Part shown: positions 34,682-42,872 of the stretch, piece after piece
Numbering within the stretch: the stretch's first letter is position 1
Layout of the letters: every line of letters begins with the position of its first letter
NCBI GenBank assembly: GCA_900314165.1
Contig: OMUE01000110.1
Location: 1-63,480, forward strand
Source of the DNA: an uncultured Acidaminococcus sp.
GTDB lineage: Bacteria; Bacillota_C; Negativicutes; Acidaminococcales; Acidaminococcaceae
Length of the DNA stretch: 63,480 nt
Direction of reading: 5' to 3'
The notes under the pieces: model-generated
What the model was told of the DNA's origin: nothing
The model's database searches: none
What the model saw: only the letters and a program-made list of their open reading frames with translations
Made by a program: the position numbers and the translations under genes

Positions 34682-36202
34682 TCAGGTAATAGGTGCCGGG
34701 TTGAAGATACACAGATCGTTATGGAACCCATAGATGTCGCTGTAGGGCTTCTTGATGCCGCTGGCTACATCCAGGATGAAGTTGAAGATTTCTGTGCCCA
34801 CTTCAGGAATGGTCTTTTCACCGGTAGCTACGCCGCCGGCAGAAATATCGATCAGGTCGAACCATTTATCCTTCATTTCGTTCCGGCTGCAGACCTTGAT
34901 GACGGGAGCAACAGCCAGACCATAGGGCGTGCCCCGGCCGGTCATGAATACCTGCAGACCGATGCCGGAAGCCAGCTGGCTGGGACCACACACGATATCG
35001 CTGGCAGGAGTAGCCGCATAGATCAGGCCATGTTTCGTAGGCTTTTCCGCAGGGGACAGTACTTCTACGATGGGACTGGTACCACTCTTGGCAATGGAGC
35101 CCATGGCTTTTTCCACAATGTTGGCCAGGCCGCCTTTTTTGTTGCCGGGGGTAGGGTTGGCATCCCGGTCTACGCCGCCTTCAGCCAGGTAGTTATCATA
35201 CCATTGCATTTCAGCAGCCAGTTTGTCCCGGACTTCCTTGTTGACGCAGCGGGCAGCCAGCATGGGAACACCATCCCGGACTTCCGTCACTTCGCTGAAC
35301 ATAACGGTGCCGCCGCCTTTGACCAGCATGTCAGCCGCATAGCCGGCGCTGGGGTTGGCCGTCAGGCCGGAGAAGGCATCGGAACCACCGCACTGCATAC
35401 CGATAAGCAGTTCGCTAAGGGGCAATTCTTCTCTGCGGCGCTGGTCTAACTTCTGCAGTTTCTTTTCGGCCATAGCCATGATAGCGTTCATCATGGCATC
35501 GTGACCATGGTAATCCTGCAGGGTCAGGCAGTTGTTAGGATTGATTTCTTCCGGCTCCAGCAGCCGTTCATAGGTCAATTTTTCACAGCCCAGGCCGATG
35601 AGCATGATTTCGCCACCAAAGTTGGGATGACGGATCAGGTTCCGGACGGCACGGATAGGAATCTTAGCCAAGGGAGCGTTGATGGCTACGCCGCAGCCAT
35701 AGGGATGGTTTACGGCAACTACGTCATCTACGTGAGGATATTTCGGCAGAAGTTCCTTCTTGATTCTGTCCACAGCTACATTTACGACACCGGCTGCACA
35801 TTGTACCGTGGTGACGATACCCAGCAGGTTCCGGGTACCGGCAGGGCCTACGGCATTCTTGTAGCCCAGCCAGGTGGTCCGGGGAGGCGTAGGCAGTTCA
35901 TCTTTCGGTACGATATGGGTAGCGTAGGGCATATCTGTCACAGCCGGGCTTTCCGGCAGATTCAGCATATGTTCATTGATCCAGCTTCCTTTGGGGATAT
36001 CGTCCTTCGCATAACCCAGAACGACCCCATAGCGGATGATTTCTCCGCCCTTGGGAATGTCCACTAAGGCAATTTTGTGAGCCTGGGGAATGGGCTGCAG
36101 AGCTGCTACACCGGGCATTGCTTCCGTACCCACGGGAAGGTCATGAACCGCAATAGCCACGTTGTCTTTGTCTTTCACTTTGATCACAAGTGGTGCACTC
36201 AT
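34682..36202 (-). CDS. GarD/UxaA-family sugar-acid dehydratase
   Basis: 506-aa protein joining an N-terminal SAF domain (1-95, with VAIAVHDLPVG) to the large UxaA domain (from about 110). Conserved segments are VNHPYGCG, GLGCEK and MQCGGSDAFSGLTANPSAG, the set seen in galactarate dehydratase (GarD, 523 aa) and altronate dehydratase. It removes water from an aldarate or aldonate to give a 2-keto-3-deoxy acid, using Fe or another divalent metal. Ribosome site AAAGGA. It diverges from a LarA paralogue, suggesting that the LarA product may be its substrate. Confidence 0.88.
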   Translation of the reverse strand: MSAPLVIKVKDKDNVAIAVHDLPVGTEAMPGVAALQPIPQAHKIALVDIPKGGEIIRYGVVLGYAKDDIPKGSWINEHMLNLPESPAVTDMPYATHIVPKDELPTPPRTTWLGYKNAVGPAGTRNLLGIVTTVQCAAGVVNVAVDRIKKELLPKYPHVDDVVAVNHPYGCGVAINAPLAKIPIRAVRNLIRHPNFGGEIMLIGLGCEKLTYERLLEPEEINPNNCLTLQDYHGHDAMMNAIMAMAEKKLQKLDQRRREELPLSELLIGMQCGGSDAFSGLTANPSAGYAADMLVKGGGTVMFSEVTEVRDGVPMLAARCVNKEVRDKLAAEMQWYDNYLAEGGVDRDANPTPGNKKGGLANIVEKAMGSIAKSGTSPIVEVLSPAEKPTKHGLIYAATPASDIVCGPSQLASGIGLQVFMTGRGTPYGLAVAPVIKVCSRNEMKDKWFDLIDISAGGVATGEKTIPEVGTEIFNFILDVASGIKKPYSDIYGFHNDLCIFNPAPIT

Positions 36203-36408
36203 GGTTTATTCGTCCTTTCATTTCGGCTTTCCAGAGTTTTCAGCTAACTTACGTATATTATTTTAAATCTCAGCTATATAGAATGCAAATTCGTAGTTTT
36301 TAGTGCAAAAATTAATATATTTAAGAAGTCAAAAGGGGTGAATCTCAATTTTATTAAGAGTTGTTAGAAAACAATGAACGTTGTAGATTTTTTGTGAGCA
36401 TGATATAG

Positions 36409-36437
36409 TTCAAATAGATAGAATCTTCAGGTATAAT
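36409..36437 (+). promoter_or_regulatory. Promoter of the first larA paralogue
   Basis: TTCAAA at 36409-36414 and TATAAT at 36432-36437 with a 17-base spacer. The leader then runs through a family A repeat before the ribosome site AAGGAG at 36524-36529. Confidence 0.6.
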
Positions 36438-36466
36438 GGACCGTGCTGTTATGCCCAAACCATATA

Positions 36467-36514
36467 AACCCACCACCGGCTATGCCGGTCCCCCGCCCTT
36501 AAAAAGGACGGACA
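36467..36514. repeat. Family A half element (inverted orientation) in the larA leader
   Basis: AACCCACCACCGGC-TATG-CCGG followed by TCCCCCGCCCTTAAAAAGGA and CGGAC. It is the reverse of the 6873-6920 half, and forms two hairpins upstream of the larA ribosome site. Confidence 0.75.
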
Positions 36515-36537
36515 AGTTATAGGGAAGGAGCGAGACT

Positions 36538-37842
36538 ATGGAAGTACATAGAGGCGGAGTCGTTTCTGAATTATTGAAAGACGTGTTCATCCCCAAGATG
36601 TTCCGGGCAGAACAGACGTTCCCCCGGCCCCGGATTCCCAAGGAAGAGATTCCTAAGGCCGTCTGGGCAGAAATGAGCAAACCCAGAGTGGCGGATCTCA
36701 TCAAACCGGGCATGCACATCGCCATTACGGCAGGCAGCCGGGGCATTGCCAACGTGGGCATCATTACGAAAGCTATCGTAGATTTCGTAAAGTCCAAAGG
36801 GGCTCATCCCTTCATCGTACCGGCTATGGGCAGCCACGGCGGCGCCACGGCTAAAGGGCAGGCAGAAATCCTGGCAGGCTATAACATTACGGAAGAGACC
36901 ATGGGCTGTCCCGTGCGTTCCTGCATGGATACGGTTATGCTGGGCACTTCCGAATACGGTAAGCCTGTGTACCAGGACAGACTGGCTTATGAATCCGACG
37001 GCATCATTGTATCCTGCCGGGTAAAACCCCATAATGCCTTCCGGGGCAGATATGAAAGCGGCTTCTGCAAGATGATGGTGGTGGGCCTGGGCAAGCAGCC
37101 CGGTGCCGAAAGCGTCCACAGCGACGGCATGGGCCTCATCGCCCAAAACCTGCCAGCCAATGCGAAAGTCATCCTGGCAAAATCCCCCATCCTCATGGGT
37201 GTGTGTACCATTGAAAATGCCTATGATGAAACGGCCCATATTGCGGCAGTCCATAGGGACGATATTCTGGACGAAGAACCGGGCCTGCTGCAGGAGGCAT
37301 TCCGGAATATGCCGAAGCTGATTGTAGGGGAGTGCGATACCCTTATTGTGGATGAAATTGGCAAGAACTATAGCGGTACCGGCGTGGATCCTAATATTAC
37401 GGGCACGTTCTCTACGCCTTTTGCCCATGGGGGCGTCAAGGTCCAGCGGACGGCGTTCCTGGATCTGACGGACGAATCCCACGGCAACGCCCTGGGTACG
37501 GGCCTTGCCAGCGCCATCAGCAAAAAGCTGTTTGACAAGATCATTCCGGAAAACATGTTCCCCAATACGGTGACGAATACGGTCATCAAATCCGCTATGA
37601 TTCCGCCCATTATGTCCACCCAGAAGGAAACCATCCAGTTCTGCATCCGGACCCTGAACAACGTGGACAAACTTCACGCCCGGATCATCCGGATTCCCAA
37701 CAGCCTGCACATCGGCAGGATTATGTTGTCGGAAGCCTATTACGAGGATGTAGCAGCCGGCAAATATCCCGGCCTGAAAGCTCTGGACGAACCGGCGTTC
37801 CTGGAATTTGACGAAGACGGGGATCTGATTACAAAGATTTAA
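36538..37842 (+). CDS. LarA-family nickel-pincer racemase/epimerase, paralogue 1
   Basis: 434-aa LarA homologue (DUF2088 type). In L. plantarum LarA the key residues are Arg75, His108, His174, Lys184 (cofactor-linked) and His200 (Ni ligand). Here Arg68 (AGSRG), His100 (MGSHGG), His165 (VKPH), Lys178 (CKMM) and His194 (ESVHS) match. Arg to His is 32 residues against 33, His to His 65 against 66, and Lys to His 16 against 16; only His165-Lys178 is longer (13 against 10). It therefore should use the cofactor made by larEBC. Divergent from a GarD-like dehydratase, so epimerisation of an aldarate or other 2-hydroxy acid is more likely than lactate racemisation. Ended by a strong terminator. Confidence 0.88.
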   Translation: MEVHRGGVVSELLKDVFIPKMFRAEQTFPRPRIPKEEIPKAVWAEMSKPRVADLIKPGMHIAITAGSRGIANVGIITKAIVDFVKSKGAHPFIVPAMGSHGGATAKGQAEILAGYNITEETMGCPVRSCMDTVMLGTSEYGKPVYQDRLAYESDGIIVSCRVKPHNAFRGRYESGFCKMMVVGLGKQPGAESVHSDGMGLIAQNLPANAKVILAKSPILMGVCTIENAYDETAHIAAVHRDDILDEEPGLLQEAFRNMPKLIVGECDTLIVDEIGKNYSGTGVDPNITGTFSTPFAHGGVKVQRTAFLDLTDESHGNALGTGLASAISKKLFDKIIPENMFPNTVTNTVIKSAMIPPIMSTQKETIQFCIRTLNNVDKLHARIIRIPNSLHIGRIMLSEAYYEDVAAGKYPGLKALDEPAFLEFDEDGDLITKI

Positions 37843-37881
37843 AATAACGCGGCAGTGGAATGACTCACTGTCGCGTTATTT
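37842..37881 (+). terminator. Intrinsic terminator after larA paralogue 1
   Basis: 16-bp stem pairing 37842-37857 (AAATAACGCGGCAGTG) with 37866-37881, one G-T pair, A/T runs on both sides. Confidence 0.88.
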
Positions 37882-37947
37882 AATAGTATAGGACATCTTA
37901 ATTAACTTTCTGTTTAGTATACCTTAATATGAATGCCAAACCCTGAC

Positions 37948-38050
37948 ACGAATCCGTAGGGGTTCATCGTGAGATGAACCCACAAAAGCATATTCTTGCT
38001 AAGAATCCTTGATGGGCGCATCTCACGATGCGCCCCTACGGGTTAATGCA
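37948..38050. repeat. Family B palindromic element, near-identical to 7564-7667
   Basis: Same ends (CCGTAGGGG / CCCCTACGG), same two arm hairpins and the same central TATTCTTGCTAAGAATCCTT; only a few bases differ. The flanks differ, showing that the element, not a longer segment, was copied. Confidence 0.88.
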
Positions 38051-38086
38051 ATATGAAAATGATTTGTGGATTCTTATCCTAGCTCA

Positions 38087-39007
38087 CTATTTCACTTTTC
38101 CCGATTCTATGCAATATTCTTTGACCATTTCTACAAAATCTTCCATGGCCTTGTTTAAAAATGTACCTTTGGGATAGCAGGCGGCTACGTTCCATTTTAA
38201 GGGCTTCTTGTAAGAAAAATACTGGACGCCCTCTCTATATTTTCTGGTAGCGAACTCGGCCACGATACCGCAGGCGATGCCAGCCCGGACCATTTCCATA
38301 ATAGTGGAAGGGTTGGCCGTATCAAACAGGATATGGGGCGTAATCTGTCTGGAGCGGAATAATTTATCTATGACGGTGCGCATGGTCGTGCCTTTGCGCA
38401 GCAGGATCATAGGCTTGTCACTGAGAGCTTCCATGGACAGGGCGGGTAAACCCTGTCTGCGGGGAATGGCGAAGGCGGATACATCCCAAGCTTCCGGAAC
38501 TGCCAGAAGAATTTCTTCTTCGTAAAGCACCTGGTATTCGTTTTCGTCTTTCTGGCTTTCGAATAAGGTCATGATGCCCAGATCCAGATCTCCGGCAGAC
38601 AACTGTTTCTGCATGGGAACTACATTCTGTTCATAAGGGATGACGGTCACGTCGGGATATTTTTCGTGGAATTTCGGGTACACATGGATAAAAATTTCAG
38701 GACCTCTGGAAGGGGGCATGCCCACCTTGATGGCTCCCTTGTAGCCCTCTGTCAGGTCACTGATCCGGCTATAGGTCCGCTGCTTGATACGCAGCATTTC
38801 CCGGGCTCCTTCCAGGTAGATTTCCCCGGCTTTTGTAGGGCCCCAATTTACTTTGCTCCGCTTAAACAGAGGTGTGCCCAGTTCCTGCTCCAGATGCAGC
38901 AGCTGCTGGTTCAGGGCAGATTGAGTCAGGTACAGCTTTTCCGCTGCTTTTGTAATGCTTTTTTCCTCGGAAATCTTTAGGATATGTTCAATTAGTCGTG
39001 TGTCCAT
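38087..39007 (-). CDS. LysR-family regulator (divergent to the second tctC)
   Basis: 306 aa; HTH ITKAAEKLYLTQSALNQQLLHLE at residues 18-40 and a substrate-binding domain after about 90. A GGGGG-type ribosome site precedes ATG 39007 on the minus strand. It diverges from tctC-larA (39310-41697) over 302 bases and is likely to control them. Confidence 0.92.
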   Translation of the reverse strand: MDTRLIEHILKISEEKSITKAAEKLYLTQSALNQQLLHLEQELGTPLFKRSKVNWGPTKAGEIYLEGAREMLRIKQRTYSRISDLTEGYKGAIKVGMPPSRGPEIFIHVYPKFHEKYPDVTVIPYEQNVVPMQKQLSAGDLDLGIMTLFESQKDENEYQVLYEEEILLAVPEAWDVSAFAIPRRQGLPALSMEALSDKPMILLRKGTTMRTVIDKLFRSRQITPHILFDTANPSTIMEMVRAGIACGIVAEFATRKYREGVQYFSYKKPLKWNVAACYPKGTFLNKAMEDFVEMVKEYCIESGKVK

Positions 39008-39309
39008 AATATCCCCCGGATAGTATTCAGATAAAAAATAAGTCGTTTTTAAATTTCTCTTAATTTAATATCTACAGTATACTATCACTCATGAAAAGCA
39101 ACAAGGATAATAAGGCGTTGGATGTAAAAGATAAAGAATAAGATTGGTGTTAATCCAATCTCTATTAGATTTTCTTATTCAACGAATCGCAAATACGAAT
39201 TTGCTTTCAGAGGTTCTTCCTAATAAAATAATAATCAGATAAATGCTTGAATTCATTTAATTCAAGCAAAGCTTAAAAGGGTATCTATTTTAAATCAGGA
39301 GGAGTTTAC
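39008..39309. other. 302-base divergent regulatory region
   Basis: AT-rich. TATACT at 39078-39083 with TTCTCT at 39055-39060 (17-base spacer) is a possible plus-strand promoter. A 10-bp inverted repeat lies at 39244-39268. AGGAGG at 39297-39302 is the tctC ribosome site. No gene is seen. Confidence 0.5.
39244..39268. promoter_or_regulatory. Inverted repeat TGCTTGAATT-N5-AATTCAAGCA
   Basis: Perfect 10-bp dyad about 40 bases before the tctC start. It could be an operator or an mRNA hairpin in the leader. Confidence 0.5.
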
Positions 39310-40314
39310 ATGAACAAGAAAAAACTGATTGCTGGCGTACTGTGTGCCTTGGCTGTAGCTGCTGCCGGCTGTGGCGTTGGCTCTGACAAGAAGGATGATG
39401 GCAAAAAACCGGCTGCTGCTAAGGGCGACTGGAAACCCCAAAGCGCTATTTCCCTGGTTATTCCTGCAGGTGCTGGCGGCGATACGGACTTGTCCGCTCG
39501 TGTATTTGCTAAATTTGCTAAACAAAAAACCGGTTACGATTTCGTAGTTGTTAACGCTAAGGGCGCTGCCGGTTCCGTTGCTTCTAATCAGGTACGGTCT
39601 GCAAAACCCGATGGCACCACTGTTCTGTACGGCCATGCTCTGGTTAACGTTGCTAACGTTGCCGGCGTAACGGACTTCAACTATACTGCTTTCAAGATCG
39701 GCCCCAGCTTCGCCATGGAACCCGGCCAACAGCTGTATACCTTCAAGGAAAAATATAAAGACCTGAAAAGCTTCATAGCTGCTGCTAAAGCTAACCCTGG
39801 GAAACTGAAGGCTTGCACCGAAGTCGGCGCTTACACCTATTATGAACTGCTGGCCTTCCAGAAAGCTGCCGGTATCCAACTGGACCTGGTAGATGCTGGT
39901 TCTACCTCTGACAAGATTACCGCTATGCTGTCCGGCCAAATCGATCTGATGCCTGCTCCTTATGTAAACACGAAAGATTATCTGGCTTCCGGCAAGTTCG
40001 CTATGCTGGGTGCTCCTACGGCTAAGAGATATGACCTGATTAAAGACTATCCGACCCTGACAGAAGCTGGTGTAAAATTCACGTATCCTGACCAGGAATT
40101 CTCCTTCTACTTCCCGAAAGAAACTCCGGACAACGTAATCCAATTCTTCGACAAACTGACGAAAGATATTGTAAACGATCCTGAATGCAAGAAGGCTCTG
40201 GCTGCTCTGTCCATTATGCCTAACTACAAGAACCCTGCAGACACCGAAAAGACTGAAAAAGCTACCTACGAAACCATCAAGAAGATTGCTGATGAATTAG
40301 GCGCAAAGAAATAA
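39310..40314 (+). CDS. tctC: TctC-family binding lipoprotein, second copy
   Basis: 334 aa with lipobox AAGC and lipidated Cys21, then a Lys/Ala-rich linker. Ligand-loop motifs ISLVIPAGAGGDTDLSAR and LKACTEVGAYTYYELLAFQ are at the expected places. Its gene is separated from tctB and tctA (44231, 44750) by larA, a LysR gene and a GudD-family gene. Rich in GCT/GGT codons, as expected for a highly expressed binding protein. Confidence 0.92.
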   Translation: MNKKKLIAGVLCALAVAAAGCGVGSDKKDDGKKPAAAKGDWKPQSAISLVIPAGAGGDTDLSARVFAKFAKQKTGYDFVVVNAKGAAGSVASNQVRSAKPDGTTVLYGHALVNVANVAGVTDFNYTAFKIGPSFAMEPGQQLYTFKEKYKDLKSFIAAAKANPGKLKACTEVGAYTYYELLAFQKAAGIQLDLVDAGSTSDKITAMLSGQIDLMPAPYVNTKDYLASGKFAMLGAPTAKRYDLIKDYPTLTEAGVKFTYPDQEFSFYFPKETPDNVIQFFDKLTKDIVNDPECKKALAALSIMPNYKNPADTEKTEKATYETIKKIADELGAKK

Positions 40315-40333
40315 ACAACAAATAAAGCCTTGC

Positions 40334-40366
40334 CATAAGGTGCTGCGATTTTAGCAGCACCTTATG
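40334..40366 (+). other. Stable hairpin between tctC and larA paralogue 2
   Basis: CATAAGGTGCTGC at 40334-40346 pairs with GCAGCACCTTATG at 40354-40366. No T run follows. Like the hairpin after the first tctC, it may stabilise the binding-protein mRNA and reduce readthrough into larA. Confidence 0.65.
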
Positions 40367-40401
40367 TGCTATCTGAAGCTTTTAAGGAGGCTCCATCGTT
40401 C

Positions 40402-41697
40402 ATGGCGAATGTGATTTCTGAATTAGTAAAAAATGTCCCCTTGCCTCGCATGTTCAAAGTGCGGCAGATTTTTGACAGGCCCCGAGTGGTACCCGTTGAG
40501 ATTCCTTCTATTTTGAGTAAAAAGCTGGAGCAGCCGGTCTTTGTCAATCAGATCAAACCGGGCATGAACATTGCCATTACGGCAGGAAGCAGACAGATTG
40601 CCAATCTGCCCGCTATTACGAAGACCATCGTAGATTTTGTAAAACGGCAGGGCGCCAATCCCTTCATTATTGCCTCTATGGGCAGCCATGGAGGTGCAAC
40701 TTCTGAGGGGCAGCGGGAAATCCTGGCCCGGGAAGGTATTACGGAAGAATCCATGCAATGTCCTATCAAGACGAACATGGAGGTAGTCAAGATCGGCGTA
40801 AACGCAGATGGCCTGGATGTGTATATTGGCAAAGATGCGGCAGAAGCAGATGGAATCATCATCAATTGCAGGGTAAAACCTCATACCTGTTTTACGGGAC
40901 CTTACGAAAGTGGCATCATGAAGATGATGACCATAGGCCTTGGCAAACAGAAAGGTGCCAATACCTGTCACGAAGCCGGATTTGGAAAGATGGCCCATAA
41001 CATCCCAACGTTTGGCCGGGCTATCCTGAAATACGCGCCCATCCTGTTTGCTGTGGCCGTTATTGAGAATTCTTATGATGAAACTGCTGAAATCAATGTA
41101 TTTGACCACAGCGAAATTGATGAAAAAGAACCTCCGCTGCTGGCAAAAGCGAGAAATCTGCTGCCAAAGATCTGGGTGCCTGAATGTGACGTACTTGTGG
41201 TAGATCAAATTGGTAAGAATTACAGTGGGGGTGGTATGGATCCCAATGTGACAGGTACGTTTGTTACACCCTACGCCCATGGCGGAATCAAATCCCAAAG
41301 AGTGGCGATTTTAGATTTAAGTGAGAGAAGCTATCACTCTGGCACCGGTATGGGATCGGCTCATGTATGTACGAAACGGTTCATTGATAAAGTCGATTTG
41401 GAACAGACCTATCCTAATCTGATTACTTCCACGGTACTGGAAAATGCCCGGATTCCGGTTATCATGAAAAATGATAAGGAAGCTATCCAGGTCTGTGTAA
41501 AGACCTGTACGGGGATTGATAAGGAACATGTACGGATTGTACGGATCCAGAATACGTTGAATATTGAACATATCCTGCTATCGGAAGCTTATTTTGAAGA
41601 AGTGAAATATAATCCGCATCTGATTATAGAATCGGAACCGGAACCTATGCAGTTCGATGCAGATGGAGCCCTTGTGAATTTAAATCACATTTATTGA
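40402..41697 (+). CDS. LarA-family nickel-pincer racemase/epimerase, paralogue 2
   Basis: 431-aa LarA homologue, clearly related to the one at 36538. Arg64 (AGSRQ), His96 (MGSHGG), His161 (VKPH), Lys174 (MKMM) and His190 (TCHEAG) match the cofactor-contact set of LarA; the His-His spacing is 65 and Lys-His 16. I prefer ATG 40402 (AAGGAGG upstream) over the frame-opening GTG at 40366, which lies in the hairpin. It is downstream of a TctC gene and next to a GudD-family gene and TctBA, so its substrate is probably the imported acid. Ends at a bidirectional terminator. Confidence 0.87.
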   Translation: MANVISELVKNVPLPRMFKVRQIFDRPRVVPVEIPSILSKKLEQPVFVNQIKPGMNIAITAGSRQIANLPAITKTIVDFVKRQGANPFIIASMGSHGGATSEGQREILAREGITEESMQCPIKTNMEVVKIGVNADGLDVYIGKDAAEADGIIINCRVKPHTCFTGPYESGIMKMMTIGLGKQKGANTCHEAGFGKMAHNIPTFGRAILKYAPILFAVAVIENSYDETAEINVFDHSEIDEKEPPLLAKARNLLPKIWVPECDVLVVDQIGKNYSGGGMDPNVTGTFVTPYAHGGIKSQRVAILDLSERSYHSGTGMGSAHVCTKRFIDKVDLEQTYPNLITSTVLENARIPVIMKNDKEAIQVCVKTCTGIDKEHVRIVRIQNTLNIEHILLSEAYFEEVKYNPHLIIESEPEPMQFDADGALVNLNHIY

Positions 41698-41705
41698 AGA
41701 AAAGA

Positions 41706-41743
41706 AAAAGGACTATGCAGAAAAAATTCTTCATAGTCCTTTC
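41706..41743. terminator. Bidirectional terminator between larA 2 and LysR
   Basis: AAAGGACTATG at 41707-41717 pairs with CATAGTCCTTT at 41732-41742 between convergent genes. Confidence 0.8.
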
Positions 41744-41759
41744 AAATGGCAGCTAATCC

Positions 41760-42680
41760 CTAAGCCAGGTAAGGGTGCTCCGTATGGATTTTGAAATACT
41801 TTAAAATCATATCATAAAATCTCTGCTCAGGTTGATGCATGAGCCAATTTGCTCTTCGTATAGCTATATTTAACCGATATACTGGCGGGTCAAAAGCGTA
41901 ATGCTTTATCTTTTCCGTTTCCCGGCAGCAGGACTCTGCAATGAGAGAAACCCCGGCTCCGGAAGCAATCATGTAATTGACTGTGGGAACAGAGTTTGTC
42001 CTCAAGAGAATTTGGGGAGTAAAACCGGTTTTATCAAAAAGTTTTTCGAATACTTTATGAAGGGACGAACCTTGTTTGGATTGTAAGAAGTCCGTATGGG
42101 CAAAGTGATTTTTAACATCTTCCACGGTAATTTTGTCACCTTTATGAGTGGCCACATATTCATTCGTACAGGGGATGGCAAACAGCACTTCTTCCTGGCG
42201 TAATATGTCAGAAGTGTTCTTAAAAGCCGGGGAAATTTCTGTGTCAGCTACTATAGCTACATCCACTGTTTCTTCCTGCAGCATCTTCTTTACCAGCAGC
42301 AGGTTCCCTTTGGAAATCGTGATATTGTAATTTGGATATTCCTCTTTAAATTTCGGTACAATCTCTGTCATCATGCGCAGGCCGAATTGGGAAGTGACAC
42401 CTACGGCAATATTACCGGCATTATCCAGTTCCTTGATCTGCTGGTACAGCTTTTCCTTGATTTCCATAATCTGCTTGCAGGCCTCTATATAGAGCTCGCC
42501 GGCAGGCGTGGGGACAAGTTCCCATTTCGTCCTATAGAAAAGGGCTGTACCTAATTCCTGCTCCAGCTTTGTAAGATATTGGCTCAGGGAGGACTGGGAA
42601 ACGTATAGCTCCTCTGCAGCCTTCGTCATGTTTTTTCGTTTGGCGATGGTCAGAATATAGTTGATATAACGGGTATTCAT
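41760..42680 (-). CDS. LysR-family regulator (divergent to the gudD-like operon)
   Basis: 306 aa; HTH MTKAAEELYVSQSSLSQYLTKLE at residues 18-40. Ribosome site AAAGGAG precedes ATG 42680. It diverges from the glucarate-dehydratase-like, tctB and tctA genes with 192 AT-rich bases between, and is their likely regulator. Confidence 0.92.
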   Translation of the reverse strand: MNTRYINYILTIAKRKNMTKAAEELYVSQSSLSQYLTKLEQELGTALFYRTKWELVPTPAGELYIEACKQIMEIKEKLYQQIKELDNAGNIAVGVTSQFGLRMMTEIVPKFKEEYPNYNITISKGNLLLVKKMLQEETVDVAIVADTEISPAFKNTSDILRQEEVLFAIPCTNEYVATHKGDKITVEDVKNHFAHTDFLQSKQGSSLHKVFEKLFDKTGFTPQILLRTNSVPTVNYMIASGAGVSLIAESCCRETEKIKHYAFDPPVYRLNIAIRRANWLMHQPEQRFYDMILKYFKIHTEHPYLA

Positions 42681-42872
42681 CTATTCTCCTTTCAGCTTTT
42701 TAGCGGTGTAAGAAAGGAAAAATCCTTTATAATACTAAATTATAAGTTTTGCCGATTCTATAAATCAAATATAGATATTGGAAAATTTCTGTCAATTCTT
42801 ATATTCTTATAGTATAGGTATTTGGGTCTATTATAGCATATTTTATTTTTTGTAGGAGTAAGGAGGATCTAC

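Larger units (their letters stand above)
36203..36537. other. 335-base divergent intergenic region (GarD-like / LarA)
   Basis: An AT-rich block (36240-36400) should hold the minus-strand promoter of the GarD-like gene. The plus-strand promoter is at 36409-36437, and a family A half element occupies 36467-36514 of the LarA leader. No gene is seen. Confidence 0.65.

Noticed and set aside
36538..37842. Calling the LarA paralogue a lactate racemase
   Set aside because: Cofactor residues match, but neighbours are aldarate-type genes and the His-Lys spacing differs by three residues; substrate is left open.
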